64,000 bases of DNA. It comes from JBBREP01 sp036501845 (lineage in GTDB: Bacteria > Actinomycetota > Acidimicrobiia > IMCC26256 > PALSA-610). Shown here one piece after another: positions 34,980 to 42,375 of the stretch (the first letter of the stretch is position 1; each line of letters opens with the position of its first letter). The notes under the pieces were generated by a model. The model was not told the DNA's origin and did not search any database. It worked only from the letters and a program-made list of their open reading frames with translations. A program made the translations under genes and the position numbers. The stretch spans positions 1-64,000 of the forward strand of contig DASXZO010000139.1 in assembly GCA_036501845.1 (NCBI GenBank), written 5' to 3'.

Positions 34980-35092
34980 GCGCCTACACCCCCGCTCGCC
35001 CGCGGCTCGCGCCCCGAGGGGCAGCGGACGCTCGCTCCGATCGCACGCTCGACGTCGCTCCTCCGTCGCTCCTCGTGCGCTGGGCGGTTCAT
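34976..35092 (-). repeat. Family B linker repeat, copy 2, bridging tadA and tadB
   Basis: Leftward, this 117-bp stretch starts with an ATG overlapping the tadA stop and ends with a TGA overlapping the tadB ATG; it is stop-free in the bridging frame (38 codons). It shares GGAGCGACGGAGGAGCGAC, CGGAGCGAGC, TCCGCTGCC, GGGGCGCGAGCCGC and GGCGAGCGGGGGTG with 54511-54624 in the same order, but the two are read in different frames. Direct coupling of tadA to tadB is interrupted only here within the operon. Confidence 0.72.
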
Positions 35093-36444
35093 GTTCCGCC
35101 ACCGCTGTCCGCGCCGAGCAGGGCGCGCAGAGCATTGGGGCGCCCGGCGGCGCGGTCGATCCGCGACTCGAGCCGGGCCGGCACCGCACCGGTCCACACG
35201 AGTGGCCGCCCCAATCCTTCGCGCACGAACAGTGGTTCACACGTGAAGCCGTCACCGAGCGACGGCGCGACCGCCACGATCTCGGTGATCTGCCTGCGCA
35301 CACTCGACGCACTCGTATCGCCGGCTCCCGGCGCGGCCCGACCGTCGTCGCGGTCGACGTGCACGACGATGTCGAGGGCCTCCGAGAACACCTTGCGCAC
35401 CACGCGTTCGGTGACGTTCTCGCCCGCCATCAGCGCGGCGTTCACCAACGCGTCGAGCGCGTCGACCGCGCCGTTCGCGTGCACGGTGCAGCAGAAACCG
35501 CAGCCCGCGTTCATCGCGCGTGTGAGCTCGAACGCCTCACCGCCACGCACCTCGCCGACCACGATGCGATCGGGTCGCATCGCAAGGGTGAATCTCACCA
35601 AGGCACGCAGGTCGATCGCGCCGCCGCCGTCGAGGCCGGGCGGCCGCACCTCGTAGTAGGCGCCGTGCGGGAACGGCACCGAAAGCTCGCGGATCTCCTC
35701 GCAGCAGCGGATGCAATGGTGGGCCGGGGTAGCGGCGAGCAACGCCGCGAGCAACGTGGTCTTGCCGGCGCCCGGTTCGCCCGACACGACCACCCGGCTG
35801 CGCATCTGCATGAGTGCGCCGAGGAACGCCGCGGCCGGCGCAGTGAGCGACTCGCGTCGCACGAGTCCGTCGAGCGCCACGTGCCGCACCACGTAGCGCC
35901 GCAGCGTGACCGACAGCCGGTCGGCAACAGGTGGGATCGCAGCAGTGAGGCGCGCCCCACCATCGAGCACCCGCGCCTGTACCAGTGGATACTGCGCGCT
36001 GAGCTGACGGTCGGACGGCGCGAGGAGCCGATCGATTACCCGGCGGTTCTCGTCCTCGTTCGTCGGTTCGGCGAGGCCCCGCAAGCGGCCGTCGCCGTCG
36101 AGATACGCGATGCGCGCGCCGTCGATGAAGATCTCTTCCACATCGGGCCGGGCGAGCAGATCGGTGAGCGGCCCGAGGTCGGCGATCGAGCGCACGATCC
36201 GCTCGACCACCGCGGCGGGATCGGCGAGCCGGCGCGTCTCACCGAACTGCGCACGGTGTTGGTATTCGTGGACCGAGCGCTCCGCTTCCGACCGCACCTC
36301 GCCAAGATCGCGATCGGGGCGCAGCCGCCGCCGTTCGATCGAGCGCAGCACTTCGCGCCGGATCGTGTCGTACGCGTCGTGGCTCTCGAGCGCGCCGGTG
36401 CGTGCCGGCACCGCGTCGTCGCCGGCTCGTACGTCACCGATCAC
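35089..36444 (-). CDS. tadA: TadA/CpaF-type pilus secretion ATPase
   Basis: A 451-residue ATPase from GTG 36444. An N-terminal CpaF domain (IADLGPLTDLLARPDVEEIFIDG) precedes Walker A GEPGAGKTT near residues 220-228. An aspartate-box/Walker B region (PDRIVVGEVRGGEAFELTRA) and the His-box CTVHANG follow. It powers Flp pilus extension or retraction. GTGA couples it to tadZ. Its stop overlaps the ATG of the family B linker. Confidence 0.92.
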   Translation of the reverse strand: MIGDVRAGDDAVPARTGALESHDAYDTIRREVLRSIERRRLRPDRDLGEVRSEAERSVHEYQHRAQFGETRRLADPAAVVERIVRSIADLGPLTDLLARPDVEEIFIDGARIAYLDGDGRLRGLAEPTNEDENRRVIDRLLAPSDRQLSAQYPLVQARVLDGGARLTAAIPPVADRLSVTLRRYVVRHVALDGLVRRESLTAPAAAFLGALMQMRSRVVVSGEPGAGKTTLLAALLAATPAHHCIRCCEEIRELSVPFPHGAYYEVRPPGLDGGGAIDLRALVRFTLAMRPDRIVVGEVRGGEAFELTRAMNAGCGFCCTVHANGAVDALDALVNAALMAGENVTERVVRKVFSEALDIVVHVDRDDGRAAPGAGDTSASSVRRQITEIVAVAPSLGDGFTCEPLFVREGLGRPLVWTGAVPARLESRIDRAAGRPNALRALLGADSGGGT

Positions 36445-37628
36445 GACGCCACCGCGTCGTGAGCTCCATCGCGTTCGCGATCCGCACCGTCGACCAGCCC
36501 CGCGGCGACGACCGCGACGGCCTTCGTGAACGGCCCGCGCGCCACGAGCGCACCGTTCCAACCCGCGGCGCGCACGCGCTCGTCGTCGGGGACGTGTGCG
36601 AGCGAGACCGGGTGATACGAACGCAAGAGCTCGTTCGCGAGCTCGGCCCGCCGAAAGGCGCCGCCCGAACCGCGGTTGAGCACCACATGCGCGGGACGGC
36701 GCGGTCGCAGTCGCTCGGCGTCGGCCAGCCACCCGAGCAGCCGCACCACGCCGAGCGGAGTGGCGGTGCCGACGGCCACGACCGTGTCGGCCTCGGCAAC
36801 GATCGCTCGCGCCAACGCGTAGCGACCGCGCAACGGGCCGCCGACGTCATCGAGCATCGGCGCGGTGTCGACCACGAGCGGTGCGCCCGCGCAGCACTCG
36901 TGGAGCACGCGCAGCAGCTCCGACGGTCGGACGTCGAGCCAGGCACTGCTGCTCGGCAGCGCGCACAGCGTGGGGCGCGCCAGCCCGGCCACGTGCTGGA
37001 AGGCGTCACGCACGGCACCCTCGCCGAACTCGATGGCGTCGATCGCGGCGCGCAGGTTCGGCTCGAGTGGAAGTGCGAGCCGAGGCGCGATCGCCGGCGC
37101 TACTTCGTCGGCGTCGACGAGCGTGGCCGTGAGCGCGCGTGCCAGCTCGATTGCGATCTCGGTGCGGCCCGCGCCGGCCGGTCCACACACCGCGATCCAC
37201 GGGTGGGCCCGCCGCTCACTCACCGCTGCGCGCACCACATCCTCGGCCCGGTGCGACCGCGCTCCGCCGTGCTCGGCCCACGACGCTTCGATCAGCGCAA
37301 GCGCGTCGAGGTACTCCCACGGAGCGGCATCCGAGGCCACGATCGCATCGACACCACAGTTGCGCAGCACATCGGCGGCGCCGCGCTCGTCGCGGTCGGC
37401 CACACCGAGCACCGCGCGTCCGAGCCCATGCACCTCGGCGACGAGACCCGGCGTGAGCGCGGGCCAGCGCCAGCTCGCGACCAACACGTCGAACGGTTCG
37501 TGCAGCACCATGGCGGGGTCGACCACGAGGTGCAACACGCGGGCTCCACCATGGTCGGCGAGGTGGCGGTGGAGTTCCTCGACCCACGCGTCGGGGGTGA
37601 ACACCAGGGCCAGATCGAGCTCAGCCAC
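36441..37628 (-). CDS. tadZ: TadZ/CpaE-like pilus localisation ATPase
   Basis: A 395-residue protein. The first ~120 residues form a receiver-like domain without an obvious phosphorylation set, followed by a ParA/MinD-type domain. In that domain the P-loop is degenerate (VCGPAGAGRTEIAIELA near residue 146) and the switch strand is APLVVDTAPMLDD. TadZ places the Tad machine at a pole or other site. It overlaps cpaB by 8 bp and is coupled to tadA. Arg in place of the second P-loop Lys suggests weak ATP hydrolysis. Confidence 0.78.
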   Translation of the reverse strand: MAELDLALVFTPDAWVEELHRHLADHGGARVLHLVVDPAMVLHEPFDVLVASWRWPALTPGLVAEVHGLGRAVLGVADRDERGAADVLRNCGVDAIVASDAAPWEYLDALALIEASWAEHGGARSHRAEDVVRAAVSERRAHPWIAVCGPAGAGRTEIAIELARALTATLVDADEVAPAIAPRLALPLEPNLRAAIDAIEFGEGAVRDAFQHVAGLARPTLCALPSSSAWLDVRPSELLRVLHECCAGAPLVVDTAPMLDDVGGPLRGRYALARAIVAEADTVVAVGTATPLGVVRLLGWLADAERLRPRRPAHVVLNRGSGGAFRRAELANELLRSYHPVSLAHVPDDERVRAAGWNGALVARGPFTKAVAVVAAGLVDGADRERDGAHDAVAS

Positions 37629-38346
37629 CGTGCACCTCCAGCGGGTTCGCGCCTGCTGTGGACCCCGGAATGGGATACCGGGGCGCGCCCGTGAGCGGGG
37701 CGGTACCGGTGGCGTCGATCACGATCACGCGGGCATCCGCCTGCGCGCCCGCCAATCGCAGCGCATCCTCGGCCGACACCGACACCGTGATCACGATGCC
37801 GCTGTCGTTCGTGTGCAGCGGACCGCTCGCGCCGCCCGCGTGCGCCGCCGCGAGCACCGGCGCGTCGACGAGCACGTAACCGGCGTCCTTGGTGTCATGC
37901 GAGATCGCCACGACATCGATGCGATCGCCGGCCTGCAGATCGCCGGCCACGGCATCGGACTCGTCGACGGTGAAGCTCATGACGCGCGCGTTGTTCGGCG
38001 TCGCCACGACGAAGTCGGATCCTCGCAACGGATCACCACGTCGAACCGGCGCGGTGACCACGTGGCCGACGAGGCCCGCAGCATGCGAGTCGCGTACGAG
38101 TGCGCCGAGGTTGTCGATGTCACCACGCACCGCCACGGATCGCACGTCGCCGGGTTCGAGCCGCGCGCCCACACGCAGATCGTGCGCGGCGACGACCACA
38201 CGCACCTCGTGTGCATCCGCGCGCAACGACGCCAGCGTCAGCACGCCGCCCAGCAGGCCCGCGAGCACGACCACCACGTGGGCGCCCGATACCCGTCCAA
38301 ACCATCGATTTCGCGTCGGGACCGCGCCCGACCGCCCCACAGTCAC
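37621..38346 (-). CDS. cpaB: CpaB/RcpC-like SAF-domain pilus protein
   Basis: A 241-residue protein. A transmembrane helix (VVVVLAGLLGGVLTLASL) is followed by a SAF domain (VVVAAHDLRVGARLEPGDVR) and a RcpC/CpaB core (SFTVDESDAVAGDLQAGDRIDVV). It is the first gene of the leftward Tad operon. I chose GTG 38346 (TVGRSGAVPTRN); an in-frame longer form is open upstream. In monoderm bacteria CpaB probably sits between platform and cell wall. Confidence 0.8.
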   Translation of the reverse strand: MTVGRSGAVPTRNRWFGRVSGAHVVVVLAGLLGGVLTLASLRADAHEVRVVVAAHDLRVGARLEPGDVRSVAVRGDIDNLGALVRDSHAAGLVGHVVTAPVRRGDPLRGSDFVVATPNNARVMSFTVDESDAVAGDLQAGDRIDVVAISHDTKDAGYVLVDAPVLAAAHAGGASGPLHTNDSGIVITVSVSAEDALRLAGAQADARVIVIDATGTAPLTGAPRYPIPGSTAGANPLEVHGG

Positions 38347-38490
38347 ACTTGCCCTCCGGATGCCCGACCGGTGAATGACCTGCGGCCATCGTGAACCCAC
38401 AGTCCTCCGCGTGCACGGATGATCTCGTTGCGATGTGACGCTTCTCGCAGTGCACGCCCGGCGGCGCAGAACCCCTCGCGATGTACTGTA

Positions 38491-38503
38491 TCAGAGTGTC
38501 TGA
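38491..38503. promoter_or_regulatory. Palindrome TCAGA-GTG-TCTGA in the divergent gap
   Basis: Perfect 5-bp arms separated by 3 bp, in the 233-bp region between cpaB (leftward) and the HTH gene (rightward), flanked by TGTA on the left. Such a site could control the Tad operon or the HTH gene. No other strong signal was found in the gap. Confidence 0.35.
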
Positions 38504-38579
38504 GATTGCGTCCAGACGCGCCAGACCGCCGACGTCATCCACGCCGCGGTCCGAGCCCGGCGGTACTCTCACCCTTGCT

Positions 38580-38894
38580 ATGGCAAAGGGTGCGGGAGGC
38601 GGTAAGGGCGGCGACGACGGCGCGCCGCCCGCTGCCGCGACCCCGGCGAGCGGCGACGACTACCCGCCGATCCTCACCACCGCGATGGCGGCCGAACTGC
38701 TCTCGGTGCACGTCGAGTATCTGCGCCGCATGGTGCGCGAGGGCCGAATCCCGGCGCACCGCTTCCCCGGCGGGCGCGAGATCCGCTTCCACCGCGACGA
38801 GTTGATCGCGTGGGTGAAGGACCAGCCGGGTCACGATCGCTCCCCGTCGGCCGAGCACGCCGACGAGGCCACCGAACCGACGGAGCGCTCGTGA
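38580..38894 (+). CDS. BldC/excisionase-type helix-turn-helix protein
   Basis: A 104-residue protein. A Gly/Ala-rich N-terminus (KGAGGGKGGDDGAPPAAA) leads to an HTH_17/MerR-like domain: ILTTAMAAELLSVHVEYLRR, MVREGRIPAHRFPGGREIRF, HRDELIAWVKD. This family includes BldC-type developmental regulators and excisionases. It is coupled to an SDR gene (GTGA) and divergent from the Tad operon, so it could regulate pilus genes; this is a positional inference. Confidence 0.75.
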   Translation: MAKGAGGGKGGDDGAPPAAATPASGDDYPPILTTAMAAELLSVHVEYLRRMVREGRIPAHRFPGGREIRFHRDELIAWVKDQPGHDRSPSAEHADEATEPTERS

Positions 38895-39760
38895 CCGACG
38901 ACAACGACGGCGGCGCACCGAAGACGATCGTCATCACGGGCGCGAGTTCGGGCATCGGCCTCGAATCTGCGGTCGGCCTGGCCCGCGGTGGCGCGCGCGT
39001 CGTGATGGCATGCCGCAATCCCACGAAGGGCGCGGCCGCGCGCGACGACGTGATCGCGCGCTCGGGCAGCGATCGCGTCGAGCTGATGGCGCTCGACCTC
39101 GCGTCGTTCGCGTCGATCCGCGGCTTCGCCAAGGAGGCGCTCGACCGCTTCGACCACATCGACGTGTTGCTCAACAACGCTGGCGCGGTCTCGATGCAGC
39201 GCGTGGAGACCACCGACGGCTTCGAGCAGACGTTCGGCGTCAACCATCTCGGCCATTTCCTGCTCACGAGCCTGTTGCGCGACCGGCTCGTCGCCACACC
39301 GGGCGCGCGCGTCGTGACGGTGGCGTCCGACGCGCATCGCTTCTGCGTCGGCGGGCTTCGTTTCGACGACCTCCAGGCGACCAAGGGCCGCTACCACCCC
39401 TTCGGTGCGTATTCGCGCAGCAAGCTCGCCAACATCCTCTTCACGCGCGAGTTGGCGCGCCGCCTCGACGGCACGGGAGTCACCGCGAACTGCGTGCATC
39501 CCGGGTTCGTCGCCAGCAACTTCGGGCGCCAAGGCGCGGTGGGCGTCATTGCGATGACGCTCGGACGGCCGTTCGCGATCGACAGCGAGAAGGGTGCGCG
39601 CACCTCGATCTTCGTCGCGTCCGACAGCTCGCTCGACGGCATCACCGGCCACTACTGGTACAAGTGCGCGATGAGCGAGCCGACCGCGAGGGCGCAAGAC
39701 GACGCCACGGCGGCGCGGTTGTGGGATGTCAGCGAGGAGCTGATCGCCTCGAAGGGCTGA
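38891..39760 (+). CDS. Short-chain dehydrogenase/reductase, retinol-dehydrogenase-like
   Basis: A 289-residue classical SDR. TGASSGIG near residues 17-24 binds NAD(P), LLNNAG near residue 93, and Y-x3-K is in GAYSRSKLANILF near residue 177. The layout (VNHLGHFLLTSLL, CVHPGFVASNF) resembles retinol dehydrogenase/WW-domain-oxidoreductase-like enzymes. GTG start overlaps the TGA of the HTH gene. Convergent overlap of 32 bp with the next gene. Confidence 0.85.
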   Translation: MTDDNDGGAPKTIVITGASSGIGLESAVGLARGGARVVMACRNPTKGAAARDDVIARSGSDRVELMALDLASFASIRGFAKEALDRFDHIDVLLNNAGAVSMQRVETTDGFEQTFGVNHLGHFLLTSLLRDRLVATPGARVVTVASDAHRFCVGGLRFDDLQATKGRYHPFGAYSRSKLANILFTRELARRLDGTGVTANCVHPGFVASNFGRQGAVGVIAMTLGRPFAIDSEKGARTSIFVASDSSLDGITGHYWYKCAMSEPTARAQDDATAARLWDVSEELIASKG

Positions 39761-40259
39761 TCGAGTCATCGGCGCGGCGCAGTGCCACCACCATTGCCAA
39801 CGTGACGGTGATCGCCGCGGCGGCTCGCGACACCACGTCGACGTGATCGAGCCCCACCAGGATCCGTCCCTCGAACGCTTCGCCACCACTCACCATCACC
39901 AGGTGATCGGCGTCGCTCGTCTCGGCCGCGAGCAGCCGACCCCGAAACCCGCCACTCGACAGCGGCGGTGTGCGCCCGCTGCCGGCCGCCCCCTCGATGA
40001 CGCCCATCGCGAGGTGCGGCAGCGGGTCGAGCCGCACGTCGTGGCGCACCGAGCCGTCCCGCAGCGACACGAGGTCGGTGTCGACTTCCACCACCTCACC
40101 GACGAGCCGTATACCGCCTGACCACAACCAGATGCGATCGCCGCGCGCCATCGCGTCGCGCAACCGGTCGCGCACGCCGAGACCGTGCCGGCGCACGAAC
40201 GCGGCATCGAGCGCGGCCTGTTCCTGTTCGGCCCGCCATTCCGACCACGAGATCCCCAC
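39729..40259 (-). CDS. Hypothetical actinobacterial protein
   Basis: A 176-residue protein. The start ISWSEWRAEQEQAALDAAF is helical, followed by a small beta-barrel-like stretch (WLWSGGIRLVGEVVEVDTD, LVSLRDGSVRHDVRL) that resembles an SH3/Sm-like fold. The C-terminal segment (AAAAITVTLAMVVALRRAD) is hydrophobic but short. No enzyme motif is visible. It is unclear whether the hydrophobic end is membrane bound. A leftward gene on its own. Confidence 0.6.
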   Translation of the reverse strand: MGISWSEWRAEQEQAALDAAFVRRHGLGVRDRLRDAMARGDRIWLWSGGIRLVGEVVEVDTDLVSLRDGSVRHDVRLDPLPHLAMGVIEGAAGSGRTPPLSSGGFRGRLLAAETSDADHLVMVSGGEAFEGRILVGLDHVDVVSRAAAAITVTLAMVVALRRADDSISPSRRSAPR

Positions 40260-40306
40260 GCCGTCGTGTCGACGCGAGGCGTGCGGAAATGGATGAGCCG
40301 GCGGGA

Positions 40307-41458
40307 CTACGGCGCCGCGATGGCCGCCGAGGTGGCGTTCGCTGCCGCGAGGCGACGGTACCGACTCGTGCTGTGCTCGGGGTCGGTGTCGTACCGCGGG
40401 ATGACCTCGTCACCAAAGAGGGCGACCGTGTGCGCGACGAGATCCTGCGGATAGACGCTGCCCGACGGCCCCATGATCAATTGGTCGACGCCGATTGCTT
40501 CCCACTTCTTGAGCGCTTCGGTGCACTCCGAAGGAGTGCCGACGATGCTGGCTCCGGTCTCGCGCCCGGCGAGGATCTGGTCGCGCGTCGGATCGGGGAT
40601 CTGCGCCGGCCACTCAGGTACCCACGCCGGCTTCGGGAACGTGTCGAGGTAGTGGAACACCAACGATTGCTGGTGTCCGTTGCCCGATCGCGTCACCCAG
40701 TCGATCGCTTCGTCGCCGTCGTCGAGGCACATGAAGCTGGTCGTGACCGCAACGTTGTCGTTCACGTACTCGCCGACGGGTTCGGCGTCGCCGATGCGTT
40801 CCTTGTAGATCTCGATGAGCGGTCGCATCTTCTCGGGCGAACCACCGGTGAAGCACAACACTCCGAGTCCCATGCGCGCGGCCTTCTCGAACGTGGACGG
40901 GTTACCGGCTGCCACCCACATCGGCGGGTGTGGCTTCACCCACGGCTTCGGCAGCACGTTGCGCTCGGGCAATGACCAACTGGCGGCGGCGTGCGAGTAG
41001 AGGCCGTCGCGCCACATGTGTTTGAACTCGCCGATCACCTCGTCGAACATCGCCTTGGTGTCGTCGGGATCATCGATGCCGAAACCACGCTGCTCGATAC
41101 TCGACGAACCGCGTCCGGTGCCGAACTCGAAGCGACCGCCCGAGAGATGGTCGAGCATGGCCACGCGCTCGGCGACGCGCGCCGGGTGGTTCACCGGCGG
41201 CGTGATGTTGATGATGCCGGAGCCGATGTGCATGCGCTCGGTGCGCGCCAGCACGTACGGCATGATCACCTCGTTGGCCGAGATGTGGGAGTACTCCAAG
41301 AGGAAGTGGTGCTCGGTCCACCACGAGTACTTCCAGTTGTGGCGATCGCCCACCTCGGCCAGCGCCACCTCGCTCAGCAGCCGGGTGTGCTCGGCGTCGG
41401 GGTCGGCCTGGCGCACCGCCTCGGGCACGTACCCGCCCATGAACAGCCCGAACTCCAT
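40307..41458 (-). CDS. LLM-class flavin-dependent monooxygenase/oxidoreductase
   Basis: A 383-residue bacterial-luciferase-like TIM barrel from ATG 41458. SEVALAEVGDRHNWKYSWWTEHHF (in parts: WWTEHHFLLEYSHISAN), IGSGIINITPPVNHPARVAE, GGRFEFGTGRGSSSIEQ and MWVAAGNP are family marks. The upstream in-frame extension (RGWSG) comes from family B copy 3 and is unlikely to be translated. A KstR-like box lies 48 bp upstream, hinting at co-regulation with sterol or lipid catabolism. Substrate unknown. Confidence 0.85.
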   Translation of the reverse strand: MEFGLFMGGYVPEAVRQADPDAEHTRLLSEVALAEVGDRHNWKYSWWTEHHFLLEYSHISANEVIMPYVLARTERMHIGSGIINITPPVNHPARVAERVAMLDHLSGGRFEFGTGRGSSSIEQRGFGIDDPDDTKAMFDEVIGEFKHMWRDGLYSHAAASWSLPERNVLPKPWVKPHPPMWVAAGNPSTFEKAARMGLGVLCFTGGSPEKMRPLIEIYKERIGDAEPVGEYVNDNVAVTTSFMCLDDGDEAIDWVTRSGNGHQQSLVFHYLDTFPKPAWVPEWPAQIPDPTRDQILAGRETGASIVGTPSECTEALKKWEAIGVDQLIMGPSGSVYPQDLVAHTVALFGDEVIPRYDTDPEHSTSRYRRLAAANATSAAIAAP

Positions 41459-41498
41459 GCCACTCCACCCCCGCACACCGCGGCTCGCGCCCCGAGAG
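41459..41498 (-). repeat. Family B linker repeat, copy 3 (3' half only)
   Basis: Leftward, GGGGCGCGAGCCGC followed by GGTGTGCGGGGGTGGAG and TGGCATG matches the final ~38 bp of copies 1 and 2, ending in the start codon of the LLM gene. The 5' half is absent. It forms the whole 5' leader between the KstR-like box and the ATG. Confidence 0.65.
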
Positions 41499-41505
41499 GC
41501 GAAAT

Positions 41506-41519
41506 AGGAACGCGTTCTA
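41506..41519. promoter_or_regulatory. KstR-like operator
   Basis: Read leftward, TAGAACGCGTTCCT matches the mycobacterial KstR consensus TnnAACnnGTTnnA at all but the last defined base. It overlaps an AT-rich TAAATT, a plausible -10 of the LLM gene. KstR represses sterol catabolism genes in mycobacteria and rhodococci. No kstR gene is in the window. Confidence 0.45.
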
Positions 41520-41572
41520 ATTTATCCGCTGGCGCCCGCCCTGTCCACGAACCGCCCGCCGGGCGACGCGAC

Positions 41573-41607
41573 TTGCGTTGAACTTAGGTGTGCCTTACCA
41601 TAGTTAT
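41573..41607 (+). promoter_or_regulatory. Promoter with a DtxR/IdeR-like iron box
   Basis: TTGCGT (41573-41578) and TACCAT (41596-41601) are spaced by 17 nt and point to transcription starting at the GTG at 41608 (leaderless). The 19 bp at 41584-41602, TTAGGTGTGCCTTACCATA, match the IdeR/DtxR iron-box consensus at about 13-14 of 19 positions and lie between the two promoter elements. A bacterioferritin gene follows downstream. Confidence 0.4.
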
Positions 41608-41805
41608 GTGGCCGTTGACGTCGCCGCCGCGCTCCTCACCCCCGGCCTGCGCCGGGTCGACTCGGTGCGTATCGAGGTGGTCGGCGGCCGGGTGGTGGCC
41701 ACCGCTCGGGGCATCGCGCACCGCCTTCCCTGCGAGGCGCGCATCTCCACCGCCCACGCGGCCGCGCTCGTCGAGGCCGGAGTGAAGGTCGAGCTATGCG
41801 TGTGA
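41608..41805 (+). CDS. Small protein upstream of bacterioferritin
   Basis: A 65-residue protein from GTG 41608 (AVDVAAALLTPGLRRVDSVR); an upstream TTG at 41578 would run through the promoter. Two cysteines (LPCEARIST, VELCV) are too far apart for the 2Fe-2S motif of Bfd. I know no family. Its position 41 bp before bacterioferritin, behind an iron-box-like promoter, suggests a role in iron handling or a regulatory leader ORF. Confidence 0.5.
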   Translation: MAVDVAAALLTPGLRRVDSVRIEVVGGRVVATARGIAHRLPCEARISTAHAAALVEAGVKVELCV

Positions 41806-41846
41806 CGCAGTCATGATCGTGTGCTCCTGCCGAGAGTGACGCGCAC

Positions 41847-42317
41847 ATGCAAGGCGACGCCGACGTCATCGAGCTCCTGAACCAGGTGCTCACGGCCGAG
41901 CTCACCGCGACGAATCAGTACTTCGTCGACTCCAAGATGGCCGCCAACTGGGGCTACGACCGGCTCGCCCACCACTTCCGCGACGAGTCGATCGACGAGA
42001 TGAAAGATGCTGACGCGCTCATCGAGCGCATCATCTTCCTCGAGGGCACACCCAACGTGCAGCGCCTCGGCACGATCCGCATCGGTGAGACGGTGCCCGA
42101 GAAACTGCAACTCGCGCTCGACCTGGAACGCGAGGCGATCGAACGATTGAACGGCGGCATCGCGCTCTGCACCGAGCACGGCGACAACGGGACCCGCGAC
42201 GTGCTCGAGCATGTGCTGGCGGGCGAGGAGCGTCACGCCGACTGGCTGGCGACGCAGCTCACCACCATCGCCCAGGTGGGCGCGGAGCTGTATCTGAGCC
42301 AGCAGATGCACGACTGA
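41847..42317 (+). CDS. bfr: Bacterioferritin with an altered ferroxidase ligand
   Basis: A 156-residue four-helix ferritin subunit. Glu18, Tyr25, Glu51, haem-ligand Met52, Glu94, Glu127 and His130 are all present by direct numbering. The usual His54 is Asp54 (DEMKDAD instead of EMKHAD). Bfr makes 24-mers that oxidise and store iron, and bind haem at subunit interfaces. The H54D change affects a di-iron ligand and may alter ferroxidase activity. It lies just after a small ORF behind an iron-box-like promoter. Confidence 0.93.
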   Translation: MQGDADVIELLNQVLTAELTATNQYFVDSKMAANWGYDRLAHHFRDESIDEMKDADALIERIIFLEGTPNVQRLGTIRIGETVPEKLQLALDLEREAIERLNGGIALCTEHGDNGTRDVLEHVLAGEERHADWLATQLTTIAQVGAELYLSQQMHD

Positions 42318-42375
42318 TCCACTCACTGATTCGGCAAGCTTCCCCGCTACGCAGGGCGGGGTGAATACTGTGCGC

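Noticed and set aside
34976..35092. Family B ORFs as conserved small proteins
   Set aside because: The two copies align at the DNA level but are read in different frames, so the peptides are not homologous; selection on the peptide is unlikely.
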